NCBI GenBank assembly: GCA_007124535.1
Contig: SLEY01000503.1
Location: forward strand, 1-6,716
Direction of reading: 5' to 3'
Origin: Planctomycetaceae bacterium
GTDB lineage: Bacteria; Planctomycetota; Planctomycetia; Pirellulales; Pirellulaceae
DNA length: 6,716 nucleotides
The position numbers were made by a program, and so were the translations under genes. Shown here one piece after another: positions 1 to 6,652 of the stretch (positions within the stretch are counted from its first letter, which is position 1; the number at the start of each line of letters is the position of its first letter). A model generated the notes under the pieces. The model worked only from the letters and a program-made list of their open reading frames with translations. It did not search any database and was not told the DNA's origin.

Positions 1-36
1 CGGCGCAGCACCCCGACGCGCAAACGTCGGCGGTAG
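1..36 (+). CDS. Possible 3' end of an upstream gene (partial)
   Basis: Frame 1 is open from the left edge to a TAG at 34-36 and reads RRSTPTRKRRR, a strongly basic tail. The stop lies 8 bases before the ATG of the efflux pump gene, which is the spacing expected of an operon with translational coupling. Genes for CusA-type pumps usually follow a gene for the periplasmic adaptor (CusB type) or the outer-membrane channel, so such a gene is the natural candidate. Eleven residues are too few to identify any family. The call rests on position only; the frame could also be open by chance, since GC-rich DNA has few stops. Confidence 0.3.
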   Translation, partial: RRSTPTRKRRR

Positions 37-44
37 GCCGTCTG

Positions 45-3000
45 ATGGGGTTCTGCCTTTCCAATCCGGTCATCGTGGCGATGCTGCTGATCGTCACGGT
101 CGCCTTCGGGCTCATGGTGGCGCCCTTCGATTGGGAGCTTGGCTTCCTACCGAGAGACCCCGTCCCCGTGGACGCCATCCCCGATATCGGCGAGAACCAG
201 CAGATTGTCTTCACCGAATGGATGGGACGCTCGCCGGAAGATGTCGAGGATCAGATCACGTACCCGCTGACCGTCGCGTTGATGGGTATCCCGCGCGTGG
301 AGGAGGTAAGGAGTTTTTCGTATTTCGGTTTCTCCCAGATATACGTCGTCTTCGAGGATGGCGTGGATTTCTACTGGTCACGAAGCCGTGTCATCGAGAA
401 GCTTGACAGCCTTCCGCCGGGCGACTTGCCGGCGGAGGTCGAGCCGACGCTCGGACCCGACGCCACGGCGCTCGGGCAGATATTCTGGTATACGCTCCAG
501 GGCCGCGATCCCGGCGGGAACCCCGCGGGCGGATGGGACCTGGATGAACTCAGGACCGTGCAGGACTGGTATGTGCGGTACTACCTGTTGGGCGCCCGCG
601 GCATCGCCGAAGTCGCCAGCATCGGCGGGTTCCAGAAAGAATATCAGGTCGACATCGACCCGGACGCCATGCGCGCCCACGGCGTGAGCGTCGATGAGGT
701 ATCCCGCGCCGTGAGGCGTTCCAACCTGGACGTCGGCGCGCGGAACCTGGAAATCAACCGTGTGGAATACCTCATTCGCAGTCGGGGATTCATTGAAAAT
801 CAACGCGACATCGCGCAAACCGTCATTAAAGTGAACGACAACGTCCCCATACGCGTCGAGGACGTCGCTAAGGTCACGACCGGGCCGGCCCAAAGGCGCG
901 GCGCGCTGGACATCAACGGCTCGGAAGCGGTCGGTGGCGTGGTGACGGTGCGGGACGGATTCAACCCCCTGGAAGCAATCCACAACGTCAAGGAAGTTAT
1001 CGGTGACATTGGTCCGGGCCTGCCCCGAAGGCCGGTAATCGACTATGCACGCGTCAGTCGCCAAGACGTAGCGGCCTTTGCGGCCCGGGCGGGGTTCCGC
1101 GCCTACACCGGAGCGGAACTGAATGAAGACCCGTGGCTCCAATGGCTGGACGAGACGTCTGCTGAGGACTGGCCGGATTGGATTACGACAAGTCAACTGG
1201 AGATCGTGCCCTTCTACGACCGCACCGACCTCATTTACGAGACGCTTGGCACACTGGGTACCGCACTCAGCGAAGAGATATTGGTCACCATCATCGTGAT
1301 CATTGTCCTGCTCAGGCACCTGGCCAGCTCCCTCCTGGTCAGCAGCGTGCCGCCGTTAGCCGTGCTTATGTGTTTCATTATCATGAAACTCGCCGGGGTG
1401 GACGCGAATATCGTCTCGTTGTCCGGCATCGCCATATCGATCGGCGCCATCGTCGACATGTCCATTATTGTAAGCGAAAACGTGTTCCGGCATCTCGAGG
1501 CGGCAGCGCCGGGCGAGGACAAGAAAAGGGTTGTCTTACGAGGCGCCTCGGAGGTGGGCAGTGCGGTGCTGACGGCCGTCGCAACCACGGTGCTCAGCTT
1601 CATGGCCGTATTCACGATGACCGGTCCGGAAGGAAGGCTTTTCCGCCCCCTTGCCTTCACCTTTACCAGCATGCTGGTGGCCTCCATTATCATTGCGCTC
1701 ACGGTCATGCCGGTGGCCGGTTATCTTGTTTTCACTCGCAAGTTCCAGTCCGCCATTGTCAGACGCATATTCCTCGGCGGCCTTGCCGCAGCCGGGGTGG
1801 TGCTGACCCTGGGGATGGGGTGGTATATCGCCGGGCCCGCCCTTTTCCTCGCCGCAGCTTGCTGGCTCGGCAGAGAACACCTCCAGGGCTTTGCCAGGGA
1901 AATGCTGAGTTGGGTGCCGCATCTGATCGCGGTGGTGGCCATGCTGGTGATCCTCGCGCGCTACTGGGAGCCCCTGGGGCCGGAAGCTGGCCTTCACGGC
2001 AATCTGGTCTTCCTGCTGCTTACGATCGGAGGCCTGCTGGGAACGTTCGAACTCCTCAGGCGTTTCTACTGCCCCCTACTGGGTTGGTGCCTCCGGCACA
2101 AAGCGGCTTTTCTTTCGCTCCCGGTCCTGGTGGTATTTTTGGGGGCCATGGCCTGGCAGGGCTTCGAGGGGATTTTCTCGTTCGTTCCCACGACGCTCGG
2201 TCTTGTCGGGATCGATGAAACGGAGGCCCGGCATACCACGCTGTGGATGGAGGCCGACGCCCGTTTTCCCGGACTCGGGCGAGAGTTCATGCCGGCCCTG
2301 GACGAGGGCTCCTTCCTCTGGATGCCGACCACCTCCCCGCATGCTTCCATCGGTGAGGCGATCGAGGTCATGGCCAAACAGGATCGGGCTTTCAGCGCCA
2401 TACCCGAGGTGGATACCGTGGTGGGAAAAATCGGGCGCGCCGAATCGCCGCTCGATCCGGCCCCGATTTCCATGATCGAGACCCTGATTCTCTATCACTC
2501 GGAATATAAGACCGATGCCGACGGCCGGCGTCTCAACTTCCAATACGACCGCCGCCGGGAGGAGTTCCTCCGCGATGAGGCCGGAGAATTGATCCCGGAC
2601 CCCGGGGGGAGGCCTTACCGCCAGTGGCGCGACCATATCAGAACCCCCGACGATATCTGGGATGAGATCGTGGAGGCCGGCAGGATGCTGGGAACCACCT
2701 CCGCGCCGAAACTTCAACCTATCGAGACGCGTCTGGTGATGCTGCAGACCGGGATGCGAGCCCCGATGGGCGTCAAGGTGTTTGGCCCCGATCTGGAATC
2801 TCTGGAACAGGTGGCGATTGATATCGAAGAACAACTCAGGGAGGTTCCGGTGGTCCAACCGGCGACGGTCCGGGCCGACCGGGTGGTTGGCAAACCCTAT
2901 GTGGTCATCGATTTGGACCGCGAGGCGCTGTCCCGCCACGGCATCTCCATAGAAGACGCGCAGATGATCCTCGAGGTTGCTGTCGGCGGCATGCAGCTAA

Positions 3001-4127
3001 CCCGCACCGTGGAAGGCCGCGAGCGGTTCGGTGTGCGCGTGCGTTACCAGCGCGAGTTGCGCGACGACCTGGAGAAACTGGGCCGCATCCTGCTTCCCGC
3101 CCTGGGGGGAAGCCAGCAAATACCACTGGAGCAAGTTGCGGATATCCGGTACGAACGCGGACCCATGGTCATCAAGAGCGAAGATACGTTCCTGGTGGCC
3201 TACGTGACCTTCGGTATGCAGCCGGGGCATGCCGAGGTGGAGGTGGTCCAGCGGGCGCGGGACCATCTGGACCGCGCCGTAGAAGAAGGTCGGCTCTCCA
3301 TCCCGGACGGGGTGACCTATCGTTTCGCCGGCGCCTACGAACAGCAGGTCCGCGCCCAGCGCACCCTGGCAATCATTCTGCCCATTTCACTGTTTCTTAT
3401 CTTCATCATCCTTTACCTGCAGTTCAAGTCCACGAGGGTTTCCCTGCTGGTTTTCGCCTCCATTCTGCTGGCATGGAGCGGCGGGTTCCTGCTGCTGTGG
3501 CTGTACGGGGAGCCCTGGTTTATGAACTTCTCCCTGTTCGGCACGAACCTGCGCGATCTGTTCAACATGCAAACCTTCAATTTGAGCGTCGCCGTCTGGG
3601 TCGGGTTCCTCGCCCTGTTCGGCATCGCCTCGGATGACGGCGTGGTGATGACCACTTATCTGAAGCAACTTTTCGAGCGGCGGCAGCCGGATACGTTGGA
3701 GGCGATGCACGAAGTCACCATCGAGGCCGGCAGCAAGAGGATACGGCCCTGCCTCATGACCGGCGCCACCACCATCCTGGCCTTGCTGCCGGTGCTGACT
3801 TCGACCGGCCGCGGCGCCGACGTGATGATCCCCATGGCCATACCCGCCGTGGGCGGGATGACCTTCGTGGTGCTCGCGAATTTCATGGTGCCGGTGCTGT
3901 ACTGCCTGCTCCGGGAACGCGAGCTGCCCCGAGCCCCTCGCAGCCTGATGACCCGAACCAAGGTTGCTCTGGCCAATGCCCTTAAGTTTTTATTCGTTGT
4001 CCTGGCAACGATCATCCTAGTGACGGGGCTGCTGGTGGCCCTGTCACTGCACGTCGGTGAACCGGCGGCGGTCGCCCCCCCGGCGGAGGAAGAGGTCGTG
4101 GAAGAAGATCCCCATCGCCATCATTGA
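45..4127 (+). CDS. cusA: CusA/CzcA-type heavy-metal efflux RND permease, long form
   Basis: Inner-membrane proton/metal-cation antiporter of a tripartite efflux system; the symbol denotes the family, not a proven substrate. Family marks include VDAIPDIGENQ (42-52), GRSPEDVEDQITYPL (61-75), GPDATALGQ (138-146), TM4 GAIVDMSIIVSEN (467-479) with the likely proton-relay Asp471, EFMPALDEG (747-755), TGMRAPMGVKV (902-912) and the TM10-TM12 block (1180-1290). The TM1-TM6 bundle runs from about residue 8 and from 409 to 563, TM7 is at about 688-708, and TM8-TM12 at about 1107-1290. At 1360 residues it exceeds E. coli CusA (1047) by about 310. Extra parts are a porter insert (331-384), hydrophobic segments (575-672), porter and loop inserts near 709-743, 820-875 and 1155-1178, and a 13th C-terminal helix with a Glu/His tail (1311-1360). 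ATG45 is chosen because no other ATG, GTG or TTG lies in frame upstream in the window and GGTAGG (32-37) sits 7 bases before it. The frame is open to the left edge, and homologues tend to begin about five residues earlier. Family assignment is very sure; the transported metal is unknown. Confidence 0.96.
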   Translation: MGFCLSNPVIVAMLLIVTVAFGLMVAPFDWELGFLPRDPVPVDAIPDIGENQQIVFTEWMGRSPEDVEDQITYPLTVALMGIPRVEEVRSFSYFGFSQIYVVFEDGVDFYWSRSRVIEKLDSLPPGDLPAEVEPTLGPDATALGQIFWYTLQGRDPGGNPAGGWDLDELRTVQDWYVRYYLLGARGIAEVASIGGFQKEYQVDIDPDAMRAHGVSVDEVSRAVRRSNLDVGARNLEINRVEYLIRSRGFIENQRDIAQTVIKVNDNVPIRVEDVAKVTTGPAQRRGALDINGSEAVGGVVTVRDGFNPLEAIHNVKEVIGDIGPGLPRRPVIDYARVSRQDVAAFAARAGFRAYTGAELNEDPWLQWLDETSAEDWPDWITTSQLEIVPFYDRTDLIYETLGTLGTALSEEILVTIIVIIVLLRHLASSLLVSSVPPLAVLMCFIIMKLAGVDANIVSLSGIAISIGAIVDMSIIVSENVFRHLEAAAPGEDKKRVVLRGASEVGSAVLTAVATTVLSFMAVFTMTGPEGRLFRPLAFTFTSMLVASIIIALTVMPVAGYLVFTRKFQSAIVRRIFLGGLAAAGVVLTLGMGWYIAGPALFLAAACWLGREHLQGFAREMLSWVPHLIAVVAMLVILARYWEPLGPEAGLHGNLVFLLLTIGGLLGTFELLRRFYCPLLGWCLRHKAAFLSLPVLVVFLGAMAWQGFEGIFSFVPTTLGLVGIDETEARHTTLWMEADARFPGLGREFMPALDEGSFLWMPTTSPHASIGEAIEVMAKQDRAFSAIPEVDTVVGKIGRAESPLDPAPISMIETLILYHSEYKTDADGRRLNFQYDRRREEFLRDEAGELIPDPGGRPYRQWRDHIRTPDDIWDEIVEAGRMLGTTSAPKLQPIETRLVMLQTGMRAPMGVKVFGPDLESLEQVAIDIEEQLREVPVVQPATVRADRVVGKPYVVIDLDREALSRHGISIEDAQMILEVAVGGMQLTRTVEGRERFGVRVRYQRELRDDLEKLGRILLPALGGSQQIPLEQVADIRYERGPMVIKSEDTFLVAYVTFGMQPGHAEVEVVQRARDHLDRAVEEGRLSIPDGVTYRFAGAYEQQVRAQRTLAIILPISLFLIFIILYLQFKSTRVSLLVFASILLAWSGGFLLLWLYGEPWFMNFSLFGTNLRDLFNMQTFNLSVAVWVGFLALFGIASDDGVVMTTYLKQLFERRQPDTLEAMHEVTIEAGSKRIRPCLMTGATTILALLPVLTSTGRGADVMIPMAIPAVGGMTFVVLANFMVPVLYCLLRERELPRAPRSLMTRTKVALANALKFLFVVLATIILVTGLLVALSLHVGEPAAVAPPAEEEVVEEDPHRHH

Positions 4128-4139
4128 ACGGAACGCCTG

Positions 4140-4168
4140 CCGGTTCTTTCGCGTCACGAGCCGGATTT
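4140..4168 (+). terminator. Weak hairpin just after the pump gene
   Basis: Arms 4140-4146 (CCGGTTC) and 4158-4164 (GAGCCGG) form a 7-bp stem with one G-U pair and an 11-base loop. It begins 13 bases after the TGA of the pump gene and is followed by ATTT. The T run is too short for a standard intrinsic terminator, so it may only help termination or protect the 3' end. Confidence 0.28.
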
Positions 4169-4233
4169 CACTCGCGATTCGCAGGACGCCGGCGCCAGGC
4201 GGCAAGTCCTGGCAACGATCGTGTTCTCCCGAC

Positions 4234-4267
4234 CCCGCTCCGGCTCCTGACGTGCCGCCGGAGCGGG
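4234..4267. terminator. GC-rich hairpin between the converging genes, possible two-way terminator
   Basis: CCCGCTCCGGC (4234-4244) is perfectly complementary to GCCGGAGCGGG (4257-4267), giving an 11-bp stem with a 12-base loop. It lies 107 bases past the stop of the pump gene and 17 bases past the TAG of the lyase gene. A symmetric stem can serve both transcripts. Neither side has a T run, so it is not a textbook intrinsic terminator. It could act as a transcription block, a 3'-end stabiliser, or be a GC-rich repeat unit. The hairpin itself is certain from the sequence; its role is inferred. Confidence 0.45.
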
Positions 4268-4283
4268 CGCGGGATGCGGCCAC

Positions 4284-6488
4284 CTATAAACGGATGGTGA
4301 CACTCTTGCCGGCATACACATCCCGGGGCAGGTCGATAACAATCGAGGTGCGGTTCTCACTGGGATTCGGACTCGCCACGAAATCGTCACCGCGGGCGCT
4401 GTAACTCCCCGGCACGGTCAGGGTGATCGTGGTCAGTTCTCTTGACGGATCCGCAACCGTCAGTTCGTCGATCCGGTCCCCGTCCATTTTCAGCATGGCC
4501 ATGCCCTGGCTGTCCATGGTGACCGAAACACCCTCGGCGATTGTCACTTCGCCGGCTTGGTAAAACGCCAGCTGGCAAATCTCCATTCCCCCATGACGGA
4601 CCGCCTGGACCTCCGGGGTGTTGGCCAGTATCTCGATGCTGCGGTTGTCCGCGCTGGCCGCTGGCATCTCCTCCGAACCGATGCCCGGGACCACGATATA
4701 TTGATAGGTTTCGTCTCCGGGACGGATTCCATGATGGAATCCCAGCAGAAACACATCCCGCGTTACCAACTCCTCGGAAATGTTCTTCTGCGCCGTGATC
4801 GCCGCCCAGGTCCCTTGCTCCGGTTGGTTGGACAGGTGAACCGTCGTTGCTTCGGGCATAATGTATCCGACATCGCCTTCGTGGACCCACTTGACCTGGT
4901 CCAGATCGCGGCGGCCTTGTGGAAGCACTCGGATCCGCCCGTCCTGCATCACCGTGGTCTCACTGCTCATCAGCACCTGGTTCACCGTGGTGAACGCGGG
5001 CAGATCGTGTGGCGAGTGGATGCCGGCGCCAAGACATACATACTCGTCATCGAAGAAGAACCACGACTTTCTTGCTTCGAGCCGATCATGCGGGCTCTTG
5101 AAATCATAGGCCACGGCTCCATACAATCCGTCAGTGACTCCCCCGACGAAATCCGTCAGCCCCTTCATCCGGACAGGCAGGTTGCCGCCATATCCTCGGT
5201 CGACATGCCTTTGCGGCTTTTGCATGATCGTCGTTCCGGAAACCTTCTGCCAGTCATATACGGGCCATATCGCGTCGTATTCGTTTCCTTCCAGAAGCAG
5301 GTAGTTCGCCCCGTCCGCCCGGTGGTGAGTGACGATGCCGGGACCGTTATACGGCACCTCCATCGTCATGTTCCTGGTCGAGTGCATTCTGACACTTGTG
5401 TAGAAATGGGGCCTTTGAAAAACAAAGTGCTCGGTTTGCCAGAAAAATTTGGCGAAGGACCGGATCGGGGCCTCTTCTCCTCGTCTCAACCGCATAAGAT
5501 TCGTCAGTTCCTCATTGCGGTAATCGGTAACGGACAGCAGCCGCTCGATCTCCCGGGTTCCCCGGGGTGAACTTGATCGCTGCCCGGTGATACTTCGGTT
5601 GTACACCCCAATATCGCGATACACGCCATAAACCAACTGCTTGCAGATCCCATCCAGGTAATAATCTACCAGATGGTTGATTCGGTCCTCCGGAAACTGA
5701 TACTCTGTGCCTGCCACATAGTGGGACCACTCGCCAAATGCATTCGCATACTTTCCGTATCCGTAGTCCGTCGTGTTGTTGATCCGGTCGCTCCTGTGGT
5801 GAAAACTGAAATCATGCTGCATGCCTCTCTGGCCGGTGGTGAACTTTATCTCTCCTCCGATGATTTCGATGACTCGAGCGAACTCTTCCCGGTCGCCTAC
5901 GAACAGCAGGTTCTTCGCGACGATCCCGGCGATCGCGATCCGGTCGCCGCCCGGTCTCGCTCCGTAAAACACCCCCTCCTCACGTTCGAGGGTCGCTCGG
6001 CGGATCATCGGCTGAGCCAATTCCACATGGTCGTCCGGCAACTCATCTCCGACCAGCAACATCAGATTGACCAGGTTGGTCGGCGTCGTCACCTGGTTAT
6101 TGTGCCAGTTTCTACCCACAAAATCGTGCTCGACCCAGAACTTGAATCCCAGGGCAATCTTGTCTTTCAGATCCCGATCCCTGTGAAAACGGGACGCTTC
6201 GGTTCTGTAGGCCCTGGCCATATGGACCAGGTTGCGCGTATGGCGCCCGTGCGGGAACCCCGCCTCCCGGGAAAGGTCTTCATAATCGATTCCCTGAAAA
6301 CTGCCGTCGTCATTCATGATCTCAAGGATGCCCTCGACGGCCGCATCATCGACACCCGGACGCAGTAGTTCGTCGACGACTCTGCCCTTGACAGTTTCGA
6401 AATCGTCTGCAGGGGCATTCGAGTAAGTTGCCAAGACGGCGGCAACCAGGAGTGTGGAAACGATTCCGGGATTGGGTTTCATCGTCAT
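4284..6488 (-). CDS. Secreted polysaccharide lyase family 8 (chondroitin AC/hyaluronate/xanthan lyase type)
   Basis: Eliminative cleavage of uronic-acid-containing polysaccharides outside the cytoplasm. The 734 residues follow the PL8 order: signal peptide (1-27; hydrophobic core IVSTLLVAAVLATY, likely cut after NAPA, no lipobox Cys), helical alpha/alpha toroid (about 35-350), central beta-sandwich domain (about 355-630) and C-terminal beta domain (about 635-734). Active-site parts recognisable by comparison with remembered Pedobacter heparinus chondroitinase AC are NWHNNQVTTP (127-136, candidate Asn131), DFSFHHR (226-232, candidate His230/His231), DYGYG (241-245, candidate Tyr242), the arginines of VRMHSTR (366-372) and GNEYDAIWP (401-409, Glu403). 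FVGGVTDGLYGAVAY (447-461) and KSWFFFDDEYVCLGAGI (474-490) are strong family signatures. The frame is open to an ATG at 6572, but the start at 6488 is preferred. GAGGG lies 5 bases upstream of it, it yields a clean signal peptide, and the extra 28 residues would be read through a REP-like repeat. A second ATG at 6482 is also possible. No sulfatase, transporter or regulator is visible beside it, so the exact glycan cannot be named. Confidence 0.94.
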   Translation of the reverse strand: MTMKPNPGIVSTLLVAAVLATYSNAPADDFETVKGRVVDELLRPGVDDAAVEGILEIMNDDGSFQGIDYEDLSREAGFPHGRHTRNLVHMARAYRTEASRFHRDRDLKDKIALGFKFWVEHDFVGRNWHNNQVTTPTNLVNLMLLVGDELPDDHVELAQPMIRRATLEREEGVFYGARPGGDRIAIAGIVAKNLLFVGDREEFARVIEIIGGEIKFTTGQRGMQHDFSFHHRSDRINNTTDYGYGKYANAFGEWSHYVAGTEYQFPEDRINHLVDYYLDGICKQLVYGVYRDIGVYNRSITGQRSSSPRGTREIERLLSVTDYRNEELTNLMRLRRGEEAPIRSFAKFFWQTEHFVFQRPHFYTSVRMHSTRNMTMEVPYNGPGIVTHHRADGANYLLLEGNEYDAIWPVYDWQKVSGTTIMQKPQRHVDRGYGGNLPVRMKGLTDFVGGVTDGLYGAVAYDFKSPHDRLEARKSWFFFDDEYVCLGAGIHSPHDLPAFTTVNQVLMSSETTVMQDGRIRVLPQGRRDLDQVKWVHEGDVGYIMPEATTVHLSNQPEQGTWAAITAQKNISEELVTRDVFLLGFHHGIRPGDETYQYIVVPGIGSEEMPAASADNRSIEILANTPEVQAVRHGGMEICQLAFYQAGEVTIAEGVSVTMDSQGMAMLKMDGDRIDELTVADPSRELTTITLTVPGSYSARGDDFVASPNPSENRTSIVIDLPRDVYAGKSVTIRL

Positions 6489-6493
6489 TATCG

Positions 6494-6498
6494 CCCTC
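6494..6498 (-). promoter_or_regulatory. Ribosome binding site that sets the lyase start
   Basis: On the minus strand GAGGG is followed by CGATA and then ATG (6488), a 5-base spacing. The in-frame ATG at 6572, which would give the longest protein, has no comparable purine-rich site close upstream. The ATG at 6482 lies 11 bases from this site, which is less favourable. Confidence 0.6.
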
Positions 6499-6519
6499 GT
6501 TAAAGGAAATCGCAGGTGA

Positions 6520-6548
6520 CGGATAGGAAGTAGCCGAAATGGGATCAA
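6520..6548 (-). promoter_or_regulatory. Possible sigma-70-like promoter of the lyase gene
   Basis: On the minus strand TTGATC (6548-6543) and TATCCG (6525-6520) are separated by exactly 17 bases. The -35 matches the TTGACA consensus at four of six positions, while the -10 matches TATAAT at only three. The -10 lies about 31 bases before the ATG at 6488, leaving room for a short leader with the ribosome binding site. The -35 falls inside one end of the REP-like element. Promoter consensus may differ in this organism, so this is a guess from spacing and position. Confidence 0.22.
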
Positions 6549-6601
6549 ACGCATTGGTCGTGACAACCACAAGCGGAACGCCCCGGGTCAGGCCCCTTTT
6601 C
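6536..6601. repeat. REP-like element with imperfect inverted ends
   Basis: The left end on the plus strand is GAAATGGGATCAAACG (6536-6551). The right end, read on the minus strand, is GAAAAGGGGCCTGACCC (6601-6585). Both begin GAAA(T/A)GGG and continue to a TCAAAC or CTGACC motif, so the 66-base unit has imperfect terminal inverted repeats. From memory, motifs of the type GGGTCAGGCCCCTTTTC and GAAATGGG(G/A)TCAAACG recur in REP sequences mobilised in trans by Y1 (IS200-like, RAYT) transposases in many environmental bacteria. No transposase is encoded in the window. Only one copy is visible here, so repetition in the genome is inferred. Confidence 0.4.
6555..6569. repeat. Near-perfect 15-base palindrome inside the REP-like element
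   Basis: TGGTCGTGACAACCA pairs with itself at six of seven positions around a central G (only C6559/A6565 mismatch). It lies at the middle of the 66-base element and about 7 bases upstream of the proposed -35 of the lyase promoter. It could be the tip of a REP hairpin or an operator for a dimeric regulator. The sequence does not decide between them. Confidence 0.3.
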
Positions 6602-6652
6602 TTACAGAGCTTAAGCCCCGCCCGGCCAGTCCGCAACCCTGCCAGAGGCATC

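Noticed and set aside
378..1319. A 313-codon open frame on the minus strand inside the pump gene
   Set aside because: It lies fully antisense to a strongly conserved coding region and its translation shows no recognisable domain. Long antisense frames are expected opposite GC-rich genes.
4194..4213. Hairpin GCCAGG / CCTGGC with an 8-base loop in the gap between the two genes
   Set aside because: A 6-bp stem with no T run is weak, and such pairs are common by chance in GC-rich DNA. The 11-bp stem at 4234-4267 is a better terminator candidate.
4557..5570. A 337-codon open frame on the plus strand inside the lyase gene
   Set aside because: It is antisense to conserved PL8 motifs, and its translation shows no family pattern.
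45..6488. A functional link between the metal pump and the polysaccharide lyase
   Set aside because: The genes converge, are separated by hairpins, share no regulatory sequence that I can see, and belong to unrelated pathways.
6489..6572. Longer lyase start at ATG 6572
   Set aside because: The extra 28 residues would hide the signal peptide behind a basic stretch and be encoded partly by the repeat, and no good ribosome binding site is near. The start at 6488 has GAGGG at 5 bases.
6609..6616. Perfect 8-base palindrome GCTTAAGC
   Set aside because: It is short, has no partner sites, and is not placed at a promoter that I can recognise.
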